A DNA stretch of 64,000 nt, taken from positions 5,823,001-5,887,000 of the forward strand of contig NZ_CP094997.1 of NCBI RefSeq assembly GCF_022869785.1. Direction: 5' to 3'. The DNA comes from Dyadobacter chenwenxiniae. Lineage in GTDB: Bacteria > Bacteroidota > Bacteroidia > Cytophagales > Spirosomataceae. The notes below the pieces were generated by a model. That model was not told the origin of the DNA. It ran no database searches and saw only the letters and a program-made list of their open reading frames with translations. This document shows, piece by piece, positions 42,863-49,592 of this stretch. The position numbers were made by a program, and so were the translations under genes. How positions within the stretch are numbered: the stretch's first letter is position 1; every line of letters starts with the position of its first letter.

Positions 42863-43963
42863 ATGAAACTGAAATTATATATAGCAGGCATTCTCCTCTT
42901 TTTTGCGATGAATGTAAACGCAGGAAACTTACGCAACGCGCATTCCGGATATGCATCTGAAAAAGACTCCATTATCGTGACATTCGGCGACAGGACGAGG
43001 CTCATTATCTATGGAGAAAACCGGAAGGAACTGGATAAGATTATGCAGTATGATCTGAATACATTGCTTAAAGATCTAAAAATCAAGCTAGATAGTTCAA
43101 GTGCGGACACCACATATTTGAGAGAGGAGATAAACGGTAATAAGTATTTGAAGGACAAGACAAACGACGAAGATTATGTACGGATTGGCCTGCGGGGTAT
43201 TCATATTAAGGACGGAGACACAGAAGTGAGGATCAATGCAAAAGGTGTTGAAGTCAATAGCGACGGCGACACAGTTACGACAGATTCAAATTACAGACGA
43301 ACTGGAAAACGTTTTTACAGGTCGGGTGGTGGTTCGAGCCCGCGTAAGGGATTTAATATAGCATTAGGTTTAAATACATATGGTACAAATGAAGCCACAG
43401 CAGGCTTTATAAAAGATAAATACGATTTAAAACCGTTCGGATCACGCTATATAAGCCTTGGCTACATTGCCAGCACAACAATTGCAAGAGGCAAGAATGC
43501 CAGACTGCATCTTGATTTCGGCGTTGACTTCTCTTGGTACAACCTGATGTTTGACGGGAATAACACGATTACCAAAGACTCACTCAAAGTCGATTTCCCG
43601 TTGGTTACAAACGAAAATCGGGAAGAAGTCGAGATGAGAAAAAGCAAGCTGGTTGTGCCGTATGTGAATATTTCTTTCATGCCGACACTCAGTTTCCCGA
43701 GATCTTTTATCTCCTACATAAGCGCCGGAGTCTATGGAGGATACCGACTGGGAAGCTATACCAAACTTAGGCGCGAGGGAAGTAAGGATGTGGATCATGT
43801 CAGGCAAAATTTTTATATCGAAGATTTGCGATATGGTTTTGCGGCAGAGTTAGGCATTAGAAATTTCCCCGATTTCTTTTTGAACTATGATTTCAATAAT
43901 CTGTATGAAGCGGGTAAGGGGCCTTCTGTGAGGATGCTCAGCTTTGGAGTAAGATTATTTTAA
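42863..43963 (+). CDS. Exported outer-membrane beta-barrel protein of the sigma locus
   Basis: The 366-aa protein starts with a signal peptide (MKLKLYIAGILLFFAMNVNA). The first 150 residues are polar with short beta strands (DSIIVTFGDRTRLIIYG, then VRIGLRGIHIKDGDTEVRINAKGVEVNSDGDTV). The rest alternates aromatic and polar residues in barrel-like strands (FGSRYISLGYIASTTI, ARLHLDFGVDFSWYNLMF, YVNISFMPTLSF, ISAGVYGGYRLGSY) and ends in MLSFGVRLF, a good outer-membrane C-terminal signature. It lies eight bases after the membrane partner gene, so the three genes form one unit. I recognise no named family. Confidence 0.7.
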   Translation: MKLKLYIAGILLFFAMNVNAGNLRNAHSGYASEKDSIIVTFGDRTRLIIYGENRKELDKIMQYDLNTLLKDLKIKLDSSSADTTYLREEINGNKYLKDKTNDEDYVRIGLRGIHIKDGDTEVRINAKGVEVNSDGDTVTTDSNYRRTGKRFYRSGGGSSPRKGFNIALGLNTYGTNEATAGFIKDKYDLKPFGSRYISLGYIASTTIARGKNARLHLDFGVDFSWYNLMFDGNNTITKDSLKVDFPLVTNENREEVEMRKSKLVVPYVNISFMPTLSFPRSFISYISAGVYGGYRLGSYTKLRREGSKDVDHVRQNFYIEDLRYGFAAELGIRNFPDFFLNYDFNNLYEAGKGPSVRMLSFGVRLF

Positions 43964-43980
43964 AAAGTCTAAATGTGCGG

Positions 43981-44027
43981 AATAGCGGCTTAAAACAATG
44001 TATTTTGTTTGAGCCGCTATTTTTTTC
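43981..44027 (+). terminator. Terminator after the sigma/barrel operon
   Basis: An imperfect hairpin (AATAGCGGCTTAAA at 43981 onward with TTTGAGCCGCTATT ending at 44021, one wobble, plus a short inner stem after a bulge) is followed by a T run. Confidence 0.8.
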
Positions 44028-44047
44028 TTTATTTTTTTGAAAACAAT

Positions 44048-44077
44048 TTGAGAATTTAAGAAAAGAGCTTAATTTTG
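44048..44077 (+). promoter_or_regulatory. Promoter of the tRNA-Tyr/Gly/Thr-tuf region
   Basis: TTG 44048-44050 and TAATTTTG 44070-44077 with a 19-base spacer match the Bacteroidota consensus. They lie 53 bases before tRNA-Tyr. Confidence 0.72.
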
Positions 44078-44130
44078 CGACTCCAAAAAGTGAGACAAGC
44101 GGTTTTCACGGTTGTGTTGAAATGTTGATT

Positions 44131-44213
44131 GGGGGTGTACCAGAGCGGCCAAATGGGGCAGACTGTAAATCTGCTGGTGTATGCCTACGGTGGTTCGAAT
44201 CCATCCGCCCCCA
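44131..44213 (+). tRNA. tRNA-Tyr (anticodon GTA)
   Basis: This is an 83-base class II tRNA with a long variable arm. The acceptor GGGGGTG (44131-44137) pairs with CGCCCCC (44206-44212) with one G-T pair. The anticodon stem-loop GCAGA-CTGTAAA-TCTGC places GTA at 44165-44167. The T-loop is GGTTCGAATCC. A full CCA is not encoded. Confidence 0.96.
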
Positions 44214-44273
44214 CAGTTTGTGCCACAATAAGCTTCTGAGATTACCAGTTTCAGGAGGAGGCATAAAACAAAT

Positions 44274-44346
44274 GCGGAAGTAGCTCAGCTGGTAGAGCGA
44301 TAGCCTTCCAAGCTATAGGTCGCGAGTTCGAACCTCGTCTTCCGCT
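44274..44346 (+). tRNA. tRNA-Gly (anticodon TCC)
   Basis: This is a 73-base tRNA. The acceptor GCGGAAG (44274-44280) pairs with CTTCCGC (44339-44345). The anticodon loop CTTCCAA carries TCC at 44307-44309 with stem ATAGC/GCTAT. The T-arm contains GAGTTCGAACCTC. CCA is not encoded. Confidence 0.96.
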
Positions 44347-44353
44347 CATTTAA

Positions 44354-44419
44354 AACACCATCGAAGCGATTAGCGAAAACATTCATTAGATACTTTTTCG
44401 CTAATCGCTTTTTGGTGTT
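44354..44419 (+). other. Long two-part hairpin between tRNA-Gly and tRNA-Thr
   Basis: A 16-bp stem (AAGCGATTAGCGAAAA 44364-44379 with TTTTCGCTAATCGCTT 44395-44410) is extended by a 7-bp outer stem (AACACCA 44354-44360 with TGGTGTT 44413-44419). The T-rich 3' side lies inside the stem. It could be a processing site in the tRNA transcript or a terminator. Confidence 0.6.
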
Positions 44420-44467
44420 AACTGATCGAAATGTCAAACGTAACATTTCTAAATGTATTGGAGTTTT

Positions 44468-44539
<72 letters not shown>

Positions 44540-44557
44540 CAGAAGATGAGAAGTTGA

Positions 44558-44628
<71 letters not shown>

Positions 44629-44646
44629 CGGAAGATGAGATGTTGA

Positions 44647-44716
<70 letters not shown>

Positions 44717-44842
44717 CGGAAAAGTTTTGATCCTTGTATTTAGTTTTAATTGATTTTGGAGTGCTTGGCTAGTGTAAGCTAAACAGGATCAATCATTAGT
44801 GTTTAATAAATTGTAACTTTTAATTTTAAGCGTACTTAAGTC

Positions 44843-46030
44843 ATGGCAAAAGAGACGTTTGACCGCTCGAAACCCCACGTAAATATTGGTACTATCGGGC
44901 ACGTTGACCACGGTAAAACTACCCTTACTGCAGCTATCACAACTGTGTTGGCGAAAAAGGGTTTAGCAGTACTTCGCGATTTCTCATCAATTGATAATGC
45001 TCCTGAAGAGAAAGAGCGTGGTATTACAATTAACACATCCCACGTTGAGTATTCGACAGCAAACCGTCACTATGCTCACGTTGACTGTCCAGGTCACGCG
45101 GATTATGTAAAGAACATGGTAACTGGTGCTGCCCAGATGGACGGCGCTATCATCGTAGTTGCTGCTACTGATGGACCAATGCCACAAACACGTGAGCACA
45201 TTCTTTTGGCTCGCCAGGTTGGTGTTCCTCAGCTTGTTGTGTTCATGAACAAAGTGGATATGGTTGATGATCCAGAACTTCTTGAACTTGTTGAAATGGA
45301 AATTCGTGAGCTTTTGAGCTTCTACGATTACGATGGAGACAACATTCCAGTTATCCAAGGTTCTGCTTTGGGTGGTTTGAATGGTGAAGACAAATGGGTG
45401 AAAACGATCGAAGATTTGATGGATGCTGTTGACAGCTACATTCCAATTCCTCCTCGTATGACTGATCTTCCTTTCCTTATGCCTGTTGAAGACGTATTCT
45501 CGATCACTGGTCGTGGTACTGTTGCAACTGGTCGTATCGAAAGAGGTGTAATCAACTCTGGTGAAGCAGTTGATATCCTTGGAATGGGTGCAGAAGGTCT
45601 TAAATCAGTAGTAACTGGTGTTGAGATGTTCCGTAAAATCCTTGACCGTGGAGAAGCTGGTGACAACGTAGGTCTTTTGCTTCGTGGTATCAACAAAGAA
45701 GATATCCGTCGTGGAATGGTAATCTGTAAGCCAGGTTCAGTTAAGCCTCACGCTGCTTTCAAAGGCGAGGTTTATGTACTTTCGAAAGAAGAAGGTGGAC
45801 GTCACACTCCATTCTTTAACAAATACCGTCCTCAGTTTTACTTCCGTACCACGGACGTAACAGGTGAAATTTCTCTTCCAGCTGGTGTAGAAATGGTTAT
45901 GCCTGGTGATAACATCACAATTGATGTGAAATTGATCAACAAGATTGCTATGGAAAAAGGTCTTCGTTTCGCGATTCGTGAAGGTGGACGTACCGTAGGT
46001 GCTGGTCAGGTTACTGAAATTCTTGACTAA
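44843..46030 (+). CDS. tuf: Elongation factor Tu
   Basis: EF-Tu is the GTPase that brings aminoacyl-tRNA to the ribosome. The 395-aa protein has the G1 loop GHVDHGKT (residues 19-26), the switch I segment KERGITI, DCPGH near 81 and NKVD near 136, followed by domains II and III (GRGTVATGRIERG, then GGRHTPFFNKYRPQFYFRTTDVTG). It follows the tRNA-Tyr/Gly/Thr genes, the ancient order also known from E. coli thrU-tyrU-glyT-thrT-tufB. The leader contains a possible long-range stem (TTGATCC 44727-44733 with GGATCAA 44786-44792). Confidence 0.97.
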   Translation: MAKETFDRSKPHVNIGTIGHVDHGKTTLTAAITTVLAKKGLAVLRDFSSIDNAPEEKERGITINTSHVEYSTANRHYAHVDCPGHADYVKNMVTGAAQMDGAIIVVAATDGPMPQTREHILLARQVGVPQLVVFMNKVDMVDDPELLELVEMEIRELLSFYDYDGDNIPVIQGSALGGLNGEDKWVKTIEDLMDAVDSYIPIPPRMTDLPFLMPVEDVFSITGRGTVATGRIERGVINSGEAVDILGMGAEGLKSVVTGVEMFRKILDRGEAGDNVGLLLRGINKEDIRRGMVICKPGSVKPHAAFKGEVYVLSKEEGGRHTPFFNKYRPQFYFRTTDVTGEISLPAGVEMVMPGDNITIDVKLINKIAMEKGLRFAIREGGRTVGAGQVTEILD

Positions 46031-46046
46031 TCAAGATTAGAATATT

Positions 46047-46084
46047 AAAACAAGTGCATTTCCTATGGGATGCACTTGTTTTTT
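46047..46084 (+). terminator. Terminator after tuf
   Basis: A perfect 13-bp stem (AAAACAAGTGCAT 46047-46059 with ATGCACTTGTTTT 46070-46082) with a 10-base loop ends in T residues. Its 3' arm contains the TTG element of the next promoter. Confidence 0.88.
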
Positions 46085-46104
46085 ATAATTAAATCGTATC
46101 TTTG
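46076..46104 (+). promoter_or_regulatory. Promoter for tRNA-Trp-secE-nusG-rplK
   Basis: TTG 46076-46078 and TATCTTTG 46097-46104 have an 18-base spacer and lie 28 bases before tRNA-Trp. The -33 element is embedded in the tuf terminator stem. Confidence 0.68.
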
Positions 46105-46132
46105 CAGCCCGAAAGTACGGGTCGTTAGATAA

Positions 46133-46203
46133 ACGGGTGTAGTTCAAGGGTAGAATAGCGGTCTCCAAAACCGTTGATGGGAGTTCGAATCTCTCCACCC
46201 GTG
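46133..46203 (+). tRNA. tRNA-Trp (anticodon CCA)
   Basis: This is a 71-base tRNA. The acceptor ACGGGTG (46133-46139) pairs with CACCCGT (46196-46202), with discriminator G as expected for Trp. The anticodon loop CTCCAAA has CCA at 46165-46167. It directly precedes secE, the conserved order. Confidence 0.96.
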
Positions 46204-46219
46204 CATAATAAAAGGACAA

Positions 46220-46411
46220 ATGGAAAAATTTACTTCTTTTTTGAAAGCTTCTTGGGAAGAAATCACCCAGCATGTAACATGGCCTCCTTTTAACGAGCTT
46301 CAGGCTAATACGACTTTGGTCCTGGTAGGATCTCTCATCTTCGCATTTGTAGTTGGAGTGATGGACCTTGTCTTTGAAAATGCATTTAAGCTGTTTTATC
46401 AGTCTTTCTAA
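46220..46411 (+). CDS. secE: Preprotein translocase subunit SecE
   Basis: SecE is an essential small subunit of the SecYEG protein channel. The 63-aa protein is the short bacterial form. It has an N-terminal amphipathic helix with the conserved FLKASWEEITQHVTWPPFNEL (the W-E-x-T-x-x-x-W-P pattern) and one membrane segment (TTLVLVGSLIFAFVVGVMDLVF). It lies between tRNA-Trp and nusG, its standard location. Confidence 0.95.
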   Translation: MEKFTSFLKASWEEITQHVTWPPFNELQANTTLVLVGSLIFAFVVGVMDLVFENAFKLFYQSF

Positions 46412-46450
46412 GGCTATTATTATTATTATAGTGGCAACCCCCAGAATGGT

Positions 46451-47005
46451 ATGAGTAGTCTAAATTGGTTTGTATTAAGGGCAGTGTCGGGACAGGAGAA
46501 AAAAATCAAGTCCTACATTGAAAATGAGATAACACGGCAGAAACTAAATGAATTCGTTCCGCAGATTCTTATACCTTCTGAGAAGATATACGAAATGCGT
46601 AATGGAAAGAAGCGTGTTAGAGAGAAAAACTTTTTCCCTGGATACATTATCATTTCGGCGGATTTATCAAAAGGTGAGGTTTTACACATTATAACCAGTA
46701 TTCCTGGTGTTATAGGCTTCCTAGGAAATGCAGAGGGTAACTCAAAAGTTCCTGTGCCACTTCGTCAATCTGAAATTAATAGAATTTTAGGGAAAGTTGA
46801 TGAAGCTGAGCAGCATGAAGAAGCGCCAAGTATGTCCTTTATTAGAGGGGAAACTGTCAAAGTTGTTGATGGACCTTTCAGCGGATTTATTGGTGTGGTA
46901 GAGGAAGTATTTGACGAGAAGAAAAAACTAAATGTAGTTGTAAAAATATTCGGGCGTAATACACCCGTGGAACTCAGTTACGCACAAGTCGAAAAGGATA
47001 GTTGA
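46451..47005 (+). CDS. nusG: Transcription termination/antitermination protein NusG
   Basis: NusG binds RNA polymerase, raises processivity and links transcription to Rho and ribosomes. The 184-aa protein starts with the NGN domain (NWFVLRAVSGQEKKIKSYIENEI), with the NFFPGYIIISADLS segment near residue 60 and SIPGVIGFLG. The C-terminal KOW domain (RGETVKVVDGPFSGFIGVVEEVFDEKKKLNVVVKIFGRNTPVEL) runs from about 130. The linker between them is acidic. The rpoB and rpoC targets are encoded a few kilobases downstream. Confidence 0.95.
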   Translation: MSSLNWFVLRAVSGQEKKIKSYIENEITRQKLNEFVPQILIPSEKIYEMRNGKKRVREKNFFPGYIIISADLSKGEVLHIITSIPGVIGFLGNAEGNSKVPVPLRQSEINRILGKVDEAEQHEEAPSMSFIRGETVKVVDGPFSGFIGVVEEVFDEKKKLNVVVKIFGRNTPVELSYAQVEKDS

Positions 47006-47081
47006 AAGCATAATGGGCAGGGTAAGCTTCCACTTGCATATAAGCCGTTAAGCAATCAATGAACCGAAAATTACAAAAACA

Positions 47082-47531
47082 ATGGCAAAAGAAATAGGTG
47101 GATACGTCAAACTACAGGTAAAAGGTGGCCAAGCCAATCCTTCACCTCCTATCGGTCCTGCATTGGGTTCGAAGGGTTTGAATATCATGGAGTTTTGCAA
47201 GCAATTCAATGGCCGTACCCAGGATAAAATGGGTGTGGTATTGCCGGTAGTTATTACTTACTATAAGGATAAGTCTTTTGACTTCGTCATTAAGACCCCC
47301 CCGGCCGCGATTCTGCTTCTGGAAGCATCAAAAGTAAAGACAGGTTCGGCTCAGCCAAACCGTTTGAAAGTAGGTTCGGTATCATGGGATCAGGTTCGTA
47401 CGATCGCTGAGACTAAAATGCCTGACTTAAACTGCTTTACAATTGATTCTGCTATGAAAATGATAGCGGGAACGGCTCGTAGTATGGGTATTACTGTTGC
47501 AGGCAAGGCCCCGTGGGAAGAAAACAACTGA
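47082..47531 (+). CDS. rplK: 50S ribosomal protein L11
   Basis: L11 forms part of the GTPase-associated centre of the large subunit. The 149-aa protein has the N-terminal domain GYVKLQVKGGQANPSPPIGPALGSKGLNIMEFCKQFN, the linker and the C-terminal rRNA-binding domain. The latter includes TPPAAILLLEASKV and the signature segment IAETKMPDLNCFTIDSAMKMIAGTARSMGI. The start is fixed by this N-terminus. rplA follows after 37 bases. Confidence 0.97.
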   Translation: MAKEIGGYVKLQVKGGQANPSPPIGPALGSKGLNIMEFCKQFNGRTQDKMGVVLPVVITYYKDKSFDFVIKTPPAAILLLEASKVKTGSAQPNRLKVGSVSWDQVRTIAETKMPDLNCFTIDSAMKMIAGTARSMGITVAGKAPWEENN

Positions 47532-47568
47532 GCGTAAAAATATTTATACGCTGAAAGAAACAAAGAAC

Positions 47569-48267
47569 ATGGGAAAATTAACCAAAAAGCAAAAAGAAGC
47601 TCTTTCGAAATTCGACGCAAATCAAGTTTATTCTCTTGAACAAGCAGCGGACGTACTTAAGACGATTTCTTATACCAAATTTGACTCTTCCGTGGACATC
47701 GACGTTCGTTTGGGCGTAGATCCACGTAAAGCTGATCAAATGGTACGTGGCGTGGTAACATTGCCACACGGAACCGGAAAAGAAGTTCGTGTATTGGTTT
47801 TGTGTACTCCAGATAAGGAGGCAGAAGCGAAAGAAGCAGGAGCGGATTATGTTGGTCTTGATGAATATATTCAAAAAATTGAGCAAGGCTGGACAGACGT
47901 CGACGTAATTATCACAATGCCGAGTGTGATGGCAAAAGTGGGACGGTTAGGTAAGGTTTTAGGTCCTCGCGGATTGATGCCAAACCCTAAATCAGGAACG
48001 GTAACTCCGGATGTAGCGAAAGCTGTGAAGGAAGTAAAAGCAGGTAAGATTGATTTCAAAGTTGATAAAACAGGAATCATTCATGCAAGTGTTGGTAAAG
48101 TTTCTTTTGGAAACGAACAGCTTGTGCAAAATGCTACAGAAGTTATCAATACCCTGGTTCGCCTTAAACCATCATCGGCAAAAGGAACTTACGTTAAAAG
48201 CATTCACTTGTCAAGCACGATGAGCCCGGGTGTTACTATTGATAAAAACACGATTCCAGGATTATAA
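47569..48267 (+). CDS. rplA: 50S ribosomal protein L1
   Basis: L1 binds the L1 stalk of 23S rRNA and, in many bacteria, represses its own operon. The start is ATG 47569 (MGKLTKKQKEALSKFD), giving 232 aa; an in-frame ATG at 47497 lies inside rplK and is not credible. Key motifs are FDSSVDIDVRLGVDPRKADQMVRGVVTLPHGTGK, MAKVGRLGKVLGPRGLMPNPKSGTVT and the C-terminal GTYVKSIHLSSTMSPGV. rplJ begins one base after the stop. Confidence 0.97.
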   Translation: MGKLTKKQKEALSKFDANQVYSLEQAADVLKTISYTKFDSSVDIDVRLGVDPRKADQMVRGVVTLPHGTGKEVRVLVLCTPDKEAEAKEAGADYVGLDEYIQKIEQGWTDVDVIITMPSVMAKVGRLGKVLGPRGLMPNPKSGTVTPDVAKAVKEVKAGKIDFKVDKTGIIHASVGKVSFGNEQLVQNATEVINTLVRLKPSSAKGTYVKSIHLSSTMSPGVTIDKNTIPGL

Positions 48268-48268
48268 T

Positions 48269-48799
48269 ATGACACGGGAAGAGAAAGCAGTAATTATAGA
48301 CGAGTTAAGTCAAAAATTCTCTAGCACCCCATACTTCTATATCACCAGCGCAAACGGAATGTCTGTTGGTGAGACAAACCAACTAAGAGGCCTTTGCTTC
48401 GAGCGTGGTGTGGAGTATCGTGTTGTTAAGAATACATTGATAAGAAAAGCACTAGAGACATTAGATACGGATTATTCCTCTTTTGACGAAGTTTTAAAAG
48501 GATTTTCCGGAGTTATGTTTCACCCGGAGTCAGGTAAGGTTCCTGCACAATTGATTAAAGAATTCAAGAAGAAATCAGGTAGTGACAAGCTTAAATTTAA
48601 AGGAGCTTCTGTTGATTCATCTGTTTTCGTTGGTGAAAGCCAGCTTGACGTTCTGATCGCTCTGAAATCAAAGCAAGAAATGATTGGAGAGATTATCGGA
48701 TTGTTGCAATCACCTGCTAAAAATGTTATCGGCGCCCTTCAAAGCGGTGGAAACAAATTGGCTGGTATTTTGAAAACCTTGTCTGAGAAAGAAGACTAA
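48269..48799 (+). CDS. rplJ: 50S ribosomal protein L10
   Basis: L10 anchors the L7/L12 stalk on the ribosome. The start is ATG 48269 (MTREEKAVIIDELSQKF), giving 176 aa; an upstream ATG at 48230 lies inside rplA. The N-terminal domain includes YITSANGMSVGETNQLRGLCFERGVEYRVVKNTLIRKAL. The C-terminal helix (VIGALQSGGNKLAGILKTLSEKED) is the L12 docking part. It begins one base after rplA, so translation of the two is coupled. A weak hairpin at 48816-48843 separates it from rplL. Confidence 0.96.
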   Translation: MTREEKAVIIDELSQKFSSTPYFYITSANGMSVGETNQLRGLCFERGVEYRVVKNTLIRKALETLDTDYSSFDEVLKGFSGVMFHPESGKVPAQLIKEFKKKSGSDKLKFKGASVDSSVFVGESQLDVLIALKSKQEMIGEIIGLLQSPAKNVIGALQSGGNKLAGILKTLSEKED

Positions 48800-48815
48800 T
48801 ATTAATAGCCAGGCT

Positions 48816-48843
48816 AAGCTCTCCGGGATAGAAAATGGAGCTT
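48816..48843 (+). other. Small hairpin between rplJ and rplL
   Basis: AAGCTC (48816-48821) pairs with GAGCTT (48838-48843) around a 16-base loop. It could tune rplL expression relative to rplJ, but it is short. Confidence 0.3.
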
Positions 48844-48884
48844 TTAAAATCATCTTATTGTATAATCAAAAAATCTAAATAAAA

Positions 48885-49271
48885 ATGGCAGATTTGAAAG
48901 CTTTCGCAGAACAGCTTGTTAACCTTACGGTTAAAGAAGTGAACGAATTGGCTACAATTCTTAAGGACGAGTACGGTATTGAGCCTGCAGCTGCTGGTGC
49001 AGTTATGGTAGCAGGTCCTGCTGCTGGCGGTGGTTCAGATGCTCCTGTTGCTGAGGAAAAAACATCTTTTGATGTAATCTTGAAAGCAGCTGGTCAAAGC
49101 AAACTTGCTGTTGTGAAATTGGTTAAAGACCTTACTGGTCTTGGCTTGAAAGAAGCAAAAGAACTAGTTGACGGCGCTCCTAAGCCTGTTAAAGAAGGAG
49201 TTGCAAAAGACGAAGCAGAAGCTTTGAAAAAACAACTTGAAGAAGCTGGTGCAGAAGTTGAAGTGAAGTAA
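48885..49271 (+). CDS. rplL: 50S ribosomal protein L7/L12
   Basis: L7/L12 is the multicopy stalk protein that recruits translation factors. The 128-aa protein has the N-terminal dimerisation helices (LKAFAEQLVNLTVKEVNELATILKDEYGIEP). A flexible Ala/Gly hinge follows at about residues 37-58. The C-terminal factor-binding domain (TSFDVILKAAGQSKLAVVKLVKDLTGLGLKEAKELVDGAPKPVKEGV) is fully conserved. It is followed by a hairpin terminator and a long leader before rpoB. Confidence 0.97.
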   Translation: MADLKAFAEQLVNLTVKEVNELATILKDEYGIEPAAAGAVMVAGPAAGGGSDAPVAEEKTSFDVILKAAGQSKLAVVKLVKDLTGLGLKEAKELVDGAPKPVKEGVAKDEAEALKKQLEEAGAEVEVK

Positions 49272-49592
49272 TTTGCTTTATACCAATAGCCTATAATTCT
49301 AAGGAATGAGGCCTGATTTACGTCAGGTCTTTTTCCTATTTATGTATATACCAAACGAAAAACGAGTTTTTTACGTTTGAATTTAGATAGCCCAAATTTT
49401 TATCCGGATCTATCATTCTTCTTTTCAAATAATTTGCGCGAAACACTTCTTTACTCGTAGGAAAGGAGAATAGGGGCAATTATTTATCTCTACGAGGCAA
49501 GAGATTAGGTTTAAAACTAATTATTACGATTGCGTTGCGTAAAGTTTTCTTCGGCGCATTAGTTTTTCTACTAACCAAAATCAGACATAGCC
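49272..49592 (+). promoter_or_regulatory. rplL-rpoB intergenic leader region
   Basis: This 321-base gap contains a terminator-like hairpin (49309-49334). A second hairpin (CAAACGAAAAA 49352-49362 with a T-rich arm ending CGTTTG 49379) includes a -7-like TACGTTTG at 49372-49379. There is also an inverted repeat CTCGTAG 49454-49460 / CTACGAG 49490-49496. No TTG lies at the right distance for a complete promoter, and no open frame of note is present. It probably acts as the rpoBC leader. Confidence 0.45.
49309..49334 (+). terminator. Terminator or attenuator after rplL
   Basis: An 8-bp stem with one wobble (AGGCCTGA 49309-49316 with TCAGGTCT 49323-49330) is followed by a T run. It would reduce transcription into rpoB, consistent with the known excess of ribosomal proteins over polymerase. 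Confidence 0.72.
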
